Shown here: positions 11,297 through 23,900 of the stretch, in pieces
Layout of the letters: every line of letters starts with the position of its first letter
Numbering within the stretch: the first letter of the stretch is position 1
From: Chaunax sp. Z400
Lineage: Eukaryota > Chordata > Actinopteri > Lophiiformes > Chaunacidae
NCBI GenBank assembly: GCA_037577475.1
Contig: CM075186.1
Location: forward strand, 7,191,501-7,255,500
Length of the DNA stretch: 64,000 nt
Direction: 5' to 3'
The notes under the pieces: model-generated
Told to the model about the DNA's origin: nothing
The model's input: the letters and a program-made list of their open reading frames with translations, nothing else
Database searches by the model: none
Made by a program: the position numbers and the translations under genes

Positions 11297-11955
11297 AAGG
11301 GGATAAAAACTCAATCGGGACCCCACAAGGGTTGGTAACTTTGCAATGGAAGGTTGTAGAGACTCGGGGATAAGGTCCGTCAAGGAGTTTATGGGTTCTC
11401 TGAGAACGCCAGCAGTTGTCCCGAGTCTCTACGATTTATGGTTCCCGAGATAAGACGTATTTATGGGGATTTTTGGAATGTTTGTATCTCGGGAACGGAA
11501 GGTCGTAGAGACTCGGGGACAAGTCTGGCGTGTTCAGAGACCCCGAATTATGTCCGACGGATCAGGGTCCCGAGTCTCTACGACCTTCCCTTCCCCAGAC
11601 ATGACATAACAAAGTAGGGGGATATACTGAATATGTGTATCTCGGGAACGGAAGGTTGTAGAGACTCGGGGAGAAGTCTGGTGTGTTCAGCGCCCCTGAA
11701 ATATGGCAGACGGAGCTTGGTCCCGAGTCTGTACGACCTTCTGTTCCCGAGTTATAGACCGAAATGTGTCCCCCACTGGAAATGAAAGGGTGCCAGATCG
11801 AGTGAAAATTTCACTAAGTGTTGAGGCCAAAATCGTGTGTCCAGGAAGTGTGTAGGAGCACGTTTCAGGCAATTTGGAGTTGATTGGTACCATTTGTGGA
11901 GTAAGTTTTTTGAACCCATACTTACCTCTATGGGTGAATGGTGTAGTGTTAGGGG
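11297..11955. repeat. Subtelomeric spacer S3, internally deleted (~0.66 kb)
   Basis: The copy matches S1 up to the equivalent of 932 and resumes at the equivalent of 1621, so 688 bp is missing. The junction lies in TATGGCAGACGGA, a 13-bp sequence present at both ends of the lost segment in S1 (920-932 and 1608-1620). That is the signature of a deletion between short direct repeats. A private T-to-C change is seen near 11,776 (CCCCCACTGG). Confidence 0.9.
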
Positions 11956-14900
11956 ATTAGGGTTTCGGCTAGGGTTAGGGTTAGAGCTAGGGTTAGGGTT
12001 TGGGCTAGGGTTAGGGTTAGGGTTTGGGCTAGGGTTAGGGTTAAGGTTAGGGTTAGAGCTAGGGTTAGGGTTAGGGTTTGAGCTAGGGTTAGGGTTAGGG
12101 TTAGGGTTTGAGCTAGGGTTAGGGTTAGGGTTTGAGCTAGGGTTAGGGTTAGGGTTTGGGCTAGGGTTAGGGTTAGGGTTTGAGCTAGGGTTAGGGTTAG
12201 GGTTTGAGGTAGGGTTAGGGTTAGGGTTAGGGTTTGAGCTAGGGTTAGGGTTTGAGCTAGGGTTAGGGTTAGGGTTTGAGCTAGGGTTAGGGTTAGGGTT
12301 AGGGTTTGAGCTAGGGTTAGGGTTAGGGTTTGAGCTAGGGTTAGGGTTAGGGTTAGGGTTTGAGCTAGGGTTAGGGTTAGGGTTTGAGCTAGGGTTAGGG
12401 TTAGGGTTTGAGCTAGGGTTAGGGTTAGGGTTAGGGTTTGAGCTAGGGTTAGGGTTAGGGTTTGAGCTAGGGTTAGGGTTAGGGTTAGGGTTTGGGCTAG
12501 GATTAGGGTTAGGGTTTGAGCTAGGGTTAGGGTTAGGGTTTGAGCTAGGGTTAGGGTTAGGGTTTGAGCTAGGGTTAGGGTTAGGGTTTGAGCTAGGGTT
12601 AGGGTTAGGGTTAGGGTTAGGGTTTGAGCTAGGGTTAGGGTTAGGGTTTGAGCTAGGGTTAGGGTTAGGGTTTGAGCTAGGGTTAGGGTTTGAGCTAGGG
12701 TTAGGGTTTGGGCTAGGGTTAGGGTTAGGGTTTGAGCTAGGGTTAGGGTTAGGGTTTGAGCTAGGGTTAGGGTTTGAGCTAGGGTTAGGGTTTGGGCTAG
12801 GGTTAGGGTTAGGGTTTGAGCTAGGGTTAGGGTTAGGGTTTGAGCTAGGGTTAGGGTTAGGGCTAGGGTTTGAGCTAGGGTTAGGGTTAGGGTTTGAGCT
12901 AGGGTTAGGGTTAGGGTTTGGGGTAGGGTTAGGGTTAGGGTTTGAGCTAGGGTTAGGGTTAGGGTTTGAGCTAAGGTTAGGGTTAAGGTTTGAGCTAGGG
13001 TTAGGCTTAGGGTTTGAGCTAGGGTTAGGGTTAGGGTTTGGGCTAGGGTTAGGGTTAGGGTTTGAGCTAGGGTTAGGGTTAGGGTTTGAGCTAGGGTTAG
13101 GGTTAGGGTTAGGGTTTGAGCTAGGGTTAGGGTTAGGGTTTGAGTTAGGGTTAGGGTTTGAGCTAGGGTTAGGGTTAGGGTTAGGGTTTGAGCTAGGGTT
13201 AGGGTTAGGGTTTGAGCTAGGGTTAGGGTTAGGGTTTGAGCTAGGGTTAGGGTTAGGGTTTGAGCTAGGGTTAGGGTTAGGGTTAGGGTTTGAGCTAGGG
13301 TTAGGGTTAGGGTTTGAGGTAGGGTTAGGGTTTGAGCTAGGGTTAGGGTTTGCGCTAGGGTTAGGGTTAGGGTTTGAGCTAGGGTTAGGGTTAGGGTTAG
13401 GGTTTGAGCTAGGGTTAGGGTTTGAGCTAGGGTTAGGGTTAGGGCTAGGGTTAGGGTTAGGGTTTGAGCTAGGGTTAGGGTTAGGGTTTGAGCTAGGGTT
13501 AGGGTTAGGGTTTGAGCTAGGGTTAGGGTTAGGGTTTGAGCTAGGGTTAGGGTTAGGGTTAGGGTTTGAGCTAGGGTTAGGGTTAGGGTTAGGGTTTGAG
13601 CTAGGGTTAGGGTTAGGGTTTGAGCTAGGGTTAGGGTTAGGGTTAGGGTTTGGGCTAGGATTAGGGTTAGGGTTTGAGCTAGGGTTAGGGTTAGGGTTTG
13701 AGCTAGGGTTAGGGTTAGGGTTAGGGTTTGAGCTAGGGTTAGGGTTAGGGTTAGGGCTAGGGTTAGGGTTAGGGTTTGAGCTAGGGTTAGGGTTTGAGCT
13801 AGGGTTAGGGTTTGGGCTAGGGTTAGGGTTAGGGTTTGAGCTAGGGTTAGGGTTAGGGTTTGAGCTAGGGTTAGGGTTAGGGTTTGAGCTAGGGTTAGGG
13901 TTTGAGCTAGGGTTAGGGTTTGGGCTAGGGTTAGGGTTAGGGTTTGAGCTAGGGTTAGGGTTAGGGTTTGAGCTAGGGTTAGGGTTAGGGTTAGGGTTTG
14001 AGCTAGGGTTAGGGTTAGGGTTTGAGCTAGGGTTAGGGTTAGGGTTAGGGTTTGGGCTAGGGTTAGGGTTAGGGTTTGAGCTAGGGTTAGGGTTAGGGTT
14101 TGAGCTAGGGTTAGGGTTAGGGTTTGAGCTAGGGTTTGAGATAGGGTTAGGGTTAGGGTTAGGGTTTGAGCTAGGATTAGGGTTTGAGCTAGGGTTAGGT
14201 TTAGGGTTTGGGCTAGGGTTAGGGTTAGGGTTTGAGCTAGGGTTAGGGTGAGGGTTTGAGCTAGGGTTAGGGTTTGAGCTAGGGTTAGGGTTAGGGTTTG
14301 AGCTAGGGTTAGGGTTAGGGTTTGAGCTAGGGTTAGGGTTAGGGTTTGAGTTAGGGTTAGGGTTAGGGTTAGGGTTTGAGCTAGAGTTAGGGTTAGGGTT
14401 TGAGCTAGGGTTAGGGTTAGGGTTTGGGCTAGGGTTAGGGTTAGGGTTTGAGCTAGGGTTAGGGTTAGGGTTTGAGCTAGGGTTAGGGTTAGGGTTTGAG
14501 CTAGGGTTAGGGTTAGGGTTTGGGCTAGGGTTAGGGTTAGGGTTTGAGCTAGGGTTAGGGTTAGGGTTAGGGTTAGGGTTTGAGCTAGGGTTAGGGTTAG
14601 GGTTTGAGCTAGGGTTAGGGTTAGGGTTTGAGCTAGGGTTAGGGTTAGGGTTTGAGCTAGGGTTAGGGTTAGGGTTTGAGCTAGGGTTAGGGTTAGGGTT
14701 AGGGTTTGGGCTAGGGTTAGGGTTAGGGTTTGAGCTAGGGTTAGGGTTAGGGTTTGAGCTAGGGTTAGGGTTAGGGTTTGAGCTAGGGTTAGGGTTAGGG
14801 TTTGAGCTAGGGTTAGGGTTAGGGTTAGGGTTTGAGCTAGGGTTAGGGTTAGGGTTTGAGCTAGGGTTAGGGTTAGGGTTTGGGCTAGTGTTAGGGTTAG

Positions 14901-17900
14901 GGTTTGAGCTAGGGTTAGGGTTAGGGTTTGAGCTAGGGTTAGGGTTAGGGTTTGAGCTAGGGTTAGGGTTAGGGTTAGGGTTTGAGCTAGGGTTAGGGTT
15001 AGGGTTTGAGCTAGGGTTAGGGTTAGGGTTTGGGCTAGTGTTAGGGTTAGGGTTTGAGCTAGGGTTAGGGTTAGGGTTTGAGCTAGGGTTAGGGTTAGGG
15101 TTAGGGTTTGAGCTAGGGTTAGGGTTAGGGTTTGAGCTAGGGTTAGGGTTAGGGTTTGGGCTAGTGTTAGGGTTAGGGTTTGAGCTAGGGTTAGGGTTAG
15201 GGTTTGGGTTTGAGCTAGGGTTAGGGTTAGGGTTTGAGCTAGGGTTAGGGTTTGGGCTAGGGTTAGGGTTAGGGTTTGAGCTAGGGTTAGGGTTAGGGTT
15301 AGGGTTTGAGCTAGGGTTAGGGTTAGGGTTTGAGCTAGGGTTAGGGTTCGGGCTAGGGTTAGGGTTAGGGTTTGAGCTAGGGTTAGGGTTAGGGTTTGAG
15401 CTATGGTTAGGGTTAGGGTTAGGGTTTGAGCTAGGGTCAGGGTTAGGGTTTGAGCTAGGGTTAGGGTTAGGGTTTGGGCTAGTGTTAGGGTTAGGGTTTG
15501 AGCTAGGGTTAGGGTTAGGGTTTGGGTTTGAGCTAGGGTTAGGGTTAGGGTTTGAGCTAGGGTTAGGGTTTGGGCTAGGGTTAGGGTTAGGGTTTGAGCT
15601 AGGGTTAGGGTTAGGGTTAGGGTTTGAGCTAGGGTTAGGGTTAGGGTTTGAGCTAGGGTTAGGGTTCGGGCTAGGGTTAGGGTTAGGGTTTGAGCTAGGG
15701 TTAGGGTTAGGGTTTGAGCTATGGTTAGGGTTAGGGTTAGGGTTTGAGCTAGGGTCAGGGTTAGGGTTTGAGCTAGGGTTAGGGTTAGGGTTTGAGATAG
15801 GGTTAGGGTTAGGGTTAGGGTTTGAGCTAGGATTAGGGTTTGAGCTAGGGTTAGGGTTAGGGTTAGGGCTAGGGTTAGGGTTAGGGTTTGAGCTAGGGTT
15901 CGGGTTAGGGTTTGAGATAGGGTTAGGGTTAGGGTTTGAGCTAGGGTTAGGGTTAGGGTTTGGGCTAGGGTTAGGGTTAGGTTTTGAGCTAGGGTTAGGG
16001 TTAGGGTTTGAGCTAGGGTTAGGGTTAGGGTTTGAGCTAGGGTTAGGGTTAGGGTTTGAGTTAGGGTTAGGGTTAGGGTTTGAGCTAGAGTTAGGGTTAG
16101 GGTTTGAGCTAGGGTTAGGGTTAGGGTTTGGGCTAGGGTTAGGGTTAGGGTTTGAGCAAGGTTTAGGGTTAGGGTTAGGGTTTGAGCTAGGGTTAGGGTT
16201 AGGGTTTGAGCTAGGGTTAGGGTTAGGGTTTGGGCTAGGGTTAGGATTAGGGTTTGAGCTAGGGTTAGGGTTAGGGTTTGAGGAAGGGTTAGGGTTAGGG
16301 TTAGGGTTTGAGCTAGGGTTAGGGTTTGAGCTAGGGTTAGGGTTAGGGTTTGAGCTAGGGTTAGGGTTAGGGTTTGAGCTAGGGTTAGGGTTAGGGTTAG
16401 GGTTTGAGCTAGGGTTAGGGTTTGAGCTAGGGTTAGGGTTAGGGTTAGGGCTAGGGTTAGGGTTAGGGTTTGAGCTAGGGTTAGGGTTAGGGTTTGACCT
16501 AGGGTTAGGGTTAGGGTTTGAGCTAGGGTTAGGGTTAGGGTTTGAGCTAGGGTTAGGGTTAGGGTTTGAGCTAGGGTTAGGGTTAGGGTTAGGGTTTGAG
16601 CTAGGGTTAGGGTTAGGGTTTGAGCTAGGGTTAGGGTTAGGGTTAGGGTTTGGGCTAGGGTTAGGGTTAGGGTTTGAGCTAGGGTTAAGGTTAGGGTTTG
16701 AGCTAACGTTAGGGTTAGGGTTTGAGCTAGGGTTAGGGTTAGGGTTTGAGCTAGGGTTAGGGTTAGGGTTTGAGCTAGGGTTAGGGTTAGGGTTTGAGCT
16801 AGGGTTAGGGTTAGGGTTTGAGCTAGGGTTAGGGTTAGGGTTTGAGCTAGGGTTAGGGTTTGAGCTAGGGTTAGGGTTAGGGTTAGGGTTTGAGCTAGGG
16901 TTAGGGTTAGGGTTTGAGCTAGGGTTAGGGTTAGGGTTTGAGCTAGGGTTAGGGTTAGGGTTTGAGCTAGGGTTTGGGTTAGGGTTAGGGTTTGAACTAG
17001 GGTTAGGGTTAGGGTTTGAGCTAGGGTTAGGGTTTGGGCTAGGGTTAGGGTTAGGGTTTGAGCTAGGGTTAGGGTTAGGGTTTGAGCTATGGTTAGGGTT
17101 AGGGTTAGGGTTTGAGCTAGGATTAGGGTTTGAGCTAGGGTCAGGGTTAGGGTTTGAGCTAGGGTTAGGGTTAGGGTTTGAGATAGGGTTAGGGTTAGGG
17201 TTAGGGTTTGAGCTAGGATTAGGGTTTGAGCTAGGGTTAGGGTTAGGGTTAGGGCTAGGGTTAGGGTTAGGGTTTGAGCTAGGGTTCGGGTTAGGGTTAG
17301 GGTTAGGGTTAGGGTTAGGGTTTGACCTAGGGTTAGGGTTAGGGTTTGAGCTAGGGTTAGGGTTAGGGTTTGAGCTAGGGTTATGGTTAGGGTTAGGGTG
17401 TGAGCTAGGGTTAGGGTTAGGGTTTGAGCTAGGGTTAGGGTTAGGGTTTGGGCTAGGGTTAGGGTTAGGGTTAGGGTTAGGGTTTGAGCTAGGGTTAGGG
17501 TTAGGGTTTGAGCTAAGGTTAGGGTTAGGGTTTGAGCTAGGGTTAGGGTTAGGGTTTGAGCTAGGGTTAGGGTTAGGGTTTGAGCTAGGGTTAGGGTTAG
17601 GGTTTGAGCTAGGGTTAGGGTTAGGGTTAGGGTTTGAGCTAGGGTTAGGGTTAGGGTTTGAGCTAGGGTTAGGGTTAGGGTTTGAGCTAGGGTTAGGATT
17701 AGGGTTAGGGTTTGAGCTAGGGTTAGGGTTAGGGTTAGGGTTTGAGCTAGGGTTAGGGTTAGGGTTAGGGTTTGGGCTAGGGTTAGGGTTAGGGTTTGAG
17801 CTAGGGTTAGGGTTAGGGTTTGAGCTAGGGTTAGGGTTAGGGTTTGAGCTAGGGTTAGGGTTAGGGTTTGAGCTATGGTTAGGGTTAGGGTTAGGGTTTG

Positions 17901-20900
17901 AGCTAGGATTAGGGTTTGAGCTAGGGTCAGGGTTAGGGTTTGAGCTAGGGTTAGGGTTAGGGTTTGAGATAGGGTTAGGGTTAGTGTTAGGGTTTGAGCT
18001 AGGATTAGGGTTTGAGCTAGGGTTAGGGTTAGGGTTAGGGCTAGGGTTAGGGTTAGGGTTTGAGCTAGGGTTCGGGTTAGGGTTTGAGATAGGGTTAGGG
18101 TTAGGGTTTGAGCTAGGGTTAGGGTTAGGGTTTGGGCTAGGGTTAGGGTTAGGTTTTGAGCTAGGGTTAGGGTTAGGGTTTGAGCTAGGGTTAGGGTTAG
18201 GGTTTGAGCTAGGGTTAGGGTTAGGGTTTGAGTTAGGGTTAGGGTTAGGGTTTGAGCTAGAGTTAGGGTTAGGGTTTGAGCTAGGGTTAGGGTTAGGGTT
18301 TGGGCTAGGGTTAGGGTTAGGGTTTGAGCTAGGTTTAGGGTTAGGGTTAGGGTTTGAGCTAGGGTTAGGGTTAGGGTTTGAGCTAGGGTTAGGGTTAGGG
18401 TTTGGGCTAGGGTTAGGGTTAGGGTTTGAGCTAGGGTTAGGGTTAGGGTTTGAGGTAGGGTTAGGGTTAGGGTTAGGGTTTGAGCTAGGGTTAGGGTTTG
18501 AGCTAGGGTTAGGGTTAGGGTTTGAGCTAGGGTTAGGGTTAGGGTTTGAGCTAGGGTTAGGGTTAGGGTTTGAGCTAGGGTTAGGGTTTGAGCTAGGGTT
18601 AGGGTTAGGGTTAGGGCTAGGGTTAGGGTTAGGGTTTGAGCTAGGGTTAGGGTTAGGGTTTGACCTAGGGTTAGGGTTAGGGTTTGAGCTAGGGTTAGGG
18701 TTAGGGTTTGAGCTAGGGTTAGGGTTAGGGTTTGAGCTAGGGTTAGGGTTAGGGTTAGGGTTTGAGCTAGGGTTAGGGTTAGGGTTTGAGCTAGGGTTAG
18801 GGTTAGGGTTAGGGTTTGGGCTAGGGTTAGGGTTAGGGTTTGAGCTAGGGTTAGGGTTAGGGTTTGAGCTAACGTTAGGGTTAGGGTTTGAGCTAGGGTT
18901 AGGGTTAGGGTTAGGGTTAGGGTTAGGGTTTGAGCTAGGGTTAGGGTTAGGGTTTGAGCTAGGGTTAGGGTTAGGGTTTGAGCTAGGGTTAGGGTTAGGG
19001 TTTGAGCTAGGGTTAGGGTTAGGGTTTGAGCTAGGGTTAGGGTTTGAGCTAGGGTTAGGGTTAGGGTTAGGGTTTGAGCTAGGGTTAGGGTTAGGGTTTG
19101 AGCTAGGGTTAGGGTTAGGGTTTGAGCTAGGGTTAGGGTTAGGGTTAGGGTTCGAACTAGGGTTAGGGTTAGGGTTTGAGCTAGGGTTAGGGTTTGGGCT
19201 AGGGTTAGGGTTAGGGTTTGACCTAGGGTTAGGGTTAGGGTTTGAGCTATGGTTAGGGTTAGGGTTAGGGTTTGAGCTAGGATTAGGGTTTGAGCTAGGG
19301 TCAGGGTTAGGGTTTGAGCTAGGGTTAGGGTTAGGGTTTGAGATAGGGTTAGGGTTAGGGTTAGGGTTTGAGCTATGATTAGGGTTTGAGCTAGGGTTAG
19401 GGTTAGGGTTAGGGCTAGGGTTAGGGTTTGAGCTAGGGTTCGGGTTAGGGTTAGGGTTAGGGTTAGGGTTTGACCTAGGGTTAGGGTTAGGGTTTGAGCT
19501 AGGATTAGGGTTTGAGCTAGGGTCAGGGTTAGGGTTTGAGCTAGGGTTAGGGTTAGGGTTTGAGATAGGGTTAGGGTTAGGGTTAGGGTTTGAGCTATGA
19601 TTAGGGTTTGAGCTAGGGTTAGGGTTAGGGCTAGGGTTAGGGTTTGAGCTAGGGTTCGGGTTAGGGTTAGGGTTAGGGTTAGGGTTTGACCTAGGGTTAG
19701 GGTTAGGGTTTGAGCTAGGGTTAGGGTTAGGGTTTGAGCTAGGGTTATGGTTAGGGTTAGGGTTTGAGCTAGGGTTAGGGTTAGGGTTTGAGCTAGGGTT
19801 AGGGTTAGGGTTTGGGCTAGGGTTAGGGTTAGGGTTTGAGCTAGGGTTAGGGTTAGGGTTAGGGTTTGAGCTAGGGTTAGGGTTAGGGTTAGGGTTTGAG
19901 CTAGGGTTAGGGTTAGGGTTTGAGCTAGGGTTAGGGTTAGGGTTTGAGCTAGGGTTAGGGTTAGGGTTTGAGCTAGGGTTAGGGTTAGGGTTTGAGCTAG
20001 GGTTAGGGTTAGGGTTTGAGCTAGGGTTAGGGTTAGGGTTTGAGCTAGGGTTAGGGTTAGGGTTTGAGCTAGGGTTAGGGTTTGGGCTAGGGTTAGGGTT
20101 AGGGTTTGACCTAGGGTTAGGGTTAGGGTTTGAGCTATGGTTAGGGTTAGGGTTAGGGTTTGAGCTAGGATTAGGGTTTGAGCTAGGGTCAGGGTTAGGG
20201 TTTGAGCTAGGGTTAGGGTTAGGGTTTGAGATAGGGTTAGGGTTAGGGTTAGGGTTTGAGCTAGGATTAGGGTTTGAGCTAGGGTTAGGGTTAGGGTTAG
20301 GGCTAGGGTTAGGGTTTGAGCTAGGGTTCGGGTTAGGGTTAGGGTTAGGGTTAGGGTTTGACCTAGGGTTAGGGTTAGGGTTTGAGCTAGGGTTAGGGTT
20401 AGGGTTTGAGCTAGGGTTATGGTTAGGGTTAGGGTTTGAGCTAGGGTTAGGGTTAGGGTTTGAGCTAGGGTTAGGGTTAGGGTTTGGGCTAGGGTTAGGG
20501 TTAGGGTTTGAGCTAGGGTTAGGGTTAGGGTTAGGGTTAGGGTTTGAGCTAGGGTTAGGGTTAGGGTTTGAGCTAGGGTTAGGGTTAGGGTTTGAGCTAG
20601 GGTTAGGGTTAGGGTTTGAGCTAGGGTTAGGGTTAGGGTTTGAGCTAGGGTTAGGGTTAGGGTTTGAGCTAGGGTTAGGGTTAGGGTTTGAGCTAGGGTT
20701 AGGGATAGGGTTTGAGCTAGGGTTAGGATTAGGGTTAGGGTTTGAGCTAGGGTTAGGGTTAGGGTTAGGGTTAGGGTTAGGGTTTGGGCTAGGGTTAGGG
20801 TTAGAGCTAGGGTTAGGGTTTGGGCTAGGGTTAGGGTTACGGTTTGGGCTAGGGTTAGGGTTAGGGTTAGGGTTTGGGCTAGGGTTAGGGTTAGGGTTTG

Positions 20901-23900
20901 AGCTAGGGTTAGGGTTAGGGTTTGAGCTAGGGTTAGGGTTAGGGTTTGAGCTAGGGTTAGGGTTAGGGTTTGAGCTAGGGTTAGGGTTAGGGTTAGGGTT
21001 TGAGCTAGGGTTAGGGTTAGGGTTTGAGCTAGGGTTAGGGTTAGGGTTTGAGCTAGGGTTAGGGTTAGGGTTTGAGCTAGGGTTAGGGTTAGGGTTTGAG
21101 CTAGGGTTAGGGTTAGGGTTTGAGCTAGGGTTAGGGTTAGGGTTAGGGTTTGGGCTAGGGTTAGGGTTAGGGTTTGAGCTAGGGTTAGGGTTAGGGTTTG
21201 AGCTAGGGTTAGGGTTAGGGTTTGAGCTAGGGTTAGGGTTAGGGTTAGGGTTTGAGCTAGGGTTAGGGTTAGGGTTTGAGCTAGGGTTAGGGTTAGGGTT
21301 TGGGCTAGGGTTAGGGTTAGGGTTTGAGCTAGGGTTAGGGTTAGGGTTTGAGCTAGGGTTAGGGTTAGGGTTAGGTTTAGGGTTTGAGCTAGGGTTAGGG
21401 TTAGGGTTTGAGCTAGGGTTAGGGTTAGGGTTTGAGCTAGGGTTAGGGTTAGGGTTAGGGTTTGAGCTAGGGTTAGGGTTTGAGCTAGGGTTAGGGTTAG
21501 GGTTAGGGCTAGGGTTAGGGTTAGGGTTTGAGCTAGGGTTAGGGTTAGGGTTTGAGCTAGGGTTAGGGTTAGGGTTTGAGCTAGGGTTTGAGCTAGGGTT
21601 AGGGTTTGAGCTAGGGTTAGGGTTAGGGTTAGGGTTTGAGCTAGGGTTAGGGTTAGGGTTTGAGCTAGGGTTAGGGTTAGGGTTAGGGTTTGGGCTAGGG
21701 TTAGGGTTAGGGTTTGAGCTAGGGTTAGGGTTAGGGTTTGAGCTAGGGTTAGGGTTAGGGTTAGGGTTTGAGCTAGGGTTAGGGTTAGGGTTTGAGCTAG
21801 GGTTAGGGTTAGGGTTAGGGTTTGGGCTAGGGTTAGGGTTAGGGTTTGAGCTAGGGTTAGGGTTAGGGTTTGAGCTAGGGTTAGGGTTAGGGTTTGAGCT
21901 AGGGTTAGGGTTAGGGTTTGAGCTAGGGTTAGGGTTAGGGTTAGGGTTTGAGCTAGGGTTAGGGTTAGGGTTTGAGCTAGGGTTAGGGTTAGGGTTTGAG
22001 CTAGGGTTAGGGTTTGGGCTAGGGTTAGGGTTAGGGTTTGAGCTAGGGTTAGGGTTAGGGTTTGAGCTAGGGTTAGGGTTAGGGTTAGGGTTTGAGCTAG
22101 GGTTAGGGTTAGGGTTTGAGCTAGGGTTAGGGTTAGGGTTAGGGTTTGAGCTAGGGTTAGGGTTAGGGTTTGAGCTAGGGTTAGGGTTTGAGCTAGGGTT
22201 AGGGTTAGGGTTAGGGTTTGAGCTAGGGTTAGGGTTAGGGTTTGAGCTAGGGTTAGGGTTTGGGCTAGGGTTAGGGTTAGGGTTTGGGCTAGGGTTAGGG
22301 TTAGGGTTTGAGCTAGGGTTAGGGTTAGGGTTTGAGCTAGGGTTAGGGTTAGGGTTTGAGCTAGGGTTAGGGTTAGGGTTAGATTTTGAGCTAGGGTTAG
22401 GGTTAGGGTTTGAGCTAGGGTTAGGGTTAGGGTTTGAGCTAGGGTTAGGGTTTGAGCTAGGGTTAGGGTTTGGGCTAGGGTTAGGGTTAGGGTTTGAGCT
22501 AGGGTTAGGGTTAGGGTTTGAGCTAGGGTTAGGGTTAGGGTTAGGGTTTGAGCTAGGGTTAGGGTTAGGGTTTGAGCTAGGGTTAGGGTTAGGTTTAGGG
22601 TTTGGGCTAGGGTTAGGGTTAGGGTTTGGGCTAGGGTTAGGGTTAGGGTTTGAGCTAGGGTTAGGGTTAGGGTTTGAGCTAGGGTTAGGGTTAGGGTTTG
22701 AGCTAGGGTTAGGGTTAGGGTTTGAGCTAGGGTTAGGGTTAGGGTTAGATTTTGAGCTAGGGTTAGGGTTAGGGTTTGAGCTAGGGTTAGGGTTAGGGTT
22801 TGAGCTAGGGTTAGGGTTTGAGCTAGGGTTAGGGTTTGGGCTAGGGTTAGGGTTAGGGTTTGAGCTAGGGTTAGGGTTAGGGTTTGAGCTAGGGTTAGGG
22901 TTAGGGTTAGGGCTAGGGTTAGGGTTAGGGCTAGGGTTAGGGTTAGGGTTTGAGCTAGGGTTAGGGTTAGGGTTAGGGTTTGAGCTAGGGTTAGGGTTAG
23001 GGTTTGAGCTAGGGTTAGGGTTAGGGTTAGGGTTTGAGCTAGGGTTAGGGTTAGGGTTAGGGTTTGAGCTAGGGTTAGGGTTAGGGTTTGAGCTAGGGTT
23101 AGGGTTAGGGTTAGGGTTTGAGCTAGGGTTAGGGTTAGGGTTTGAGCTAGGGTTAGGGTTAGGGTTTGAGCTAGGGTTAGGGTTAGGGTTAGGGTTTGAG
23201 CTAGGGTTAGGGTTAGGGTTTGAGCTAGGGTTAGGGTTACGGTTTGAGCTAGGGTTAGGGTTAGGGTTTGAGCTAGGGTTAGGGTTAGGGTTAGGGTTTG
23301 AGCTAGGGTTAGGATGTGAGCTAGGGTTAGGGTTAGGGTTTGAGCTAGGGTTAGGGTTAGGGTTAGGGTTTGAGCTAGGGTTAGGGTTTGAGCTAGGGTT
23401 AGGGTTAGGGTTAGGGCTAGGGTTAGGGTTAGGGTTTGAGCTAGGGTTAGGGTTAGGGTTTGAGCTAGGTTTAGGGTTGGGGTTTGAGCTAGGGTTAGGG
23501 TTAGGGTTAGGGTTTGAGCTAGGGTTAGGGTTAGGGTTTGAGCTAGGGTTAGGGTTAGGGTTAGGGTCTGGGCTAGGGTTAGGGTTAGGGTTTGAGCTAG
23601 GGTTAGGGTTAGGGTTTGAGCTAGGGTTAGGGTTAGGGTTTGAGCTAGGGTTAGGGTTAGGGTTTGAGCTAGGGTTAGGGTTAGGGTTAGGGTTTGAGCT
23701 AGGGTTAGGGTTAGGGTTTGAGCTAGGGTTAGGGTTAGGGTTTGAGCTAGGGTTAGGGTTAGGGTTTGAGCTAGGGTTAGGGTTTGGGCTAGGGTTAGGG
23801 TTAGGGTTTGAGCTAGGGTTAGGGTTAGAGTTTGAGCTAGGGTTAGGGTTAGGGTTAGGGTTTGAGCTAGGGTTAGGGTTAGGGTTTGAGCTAGGGTTAG

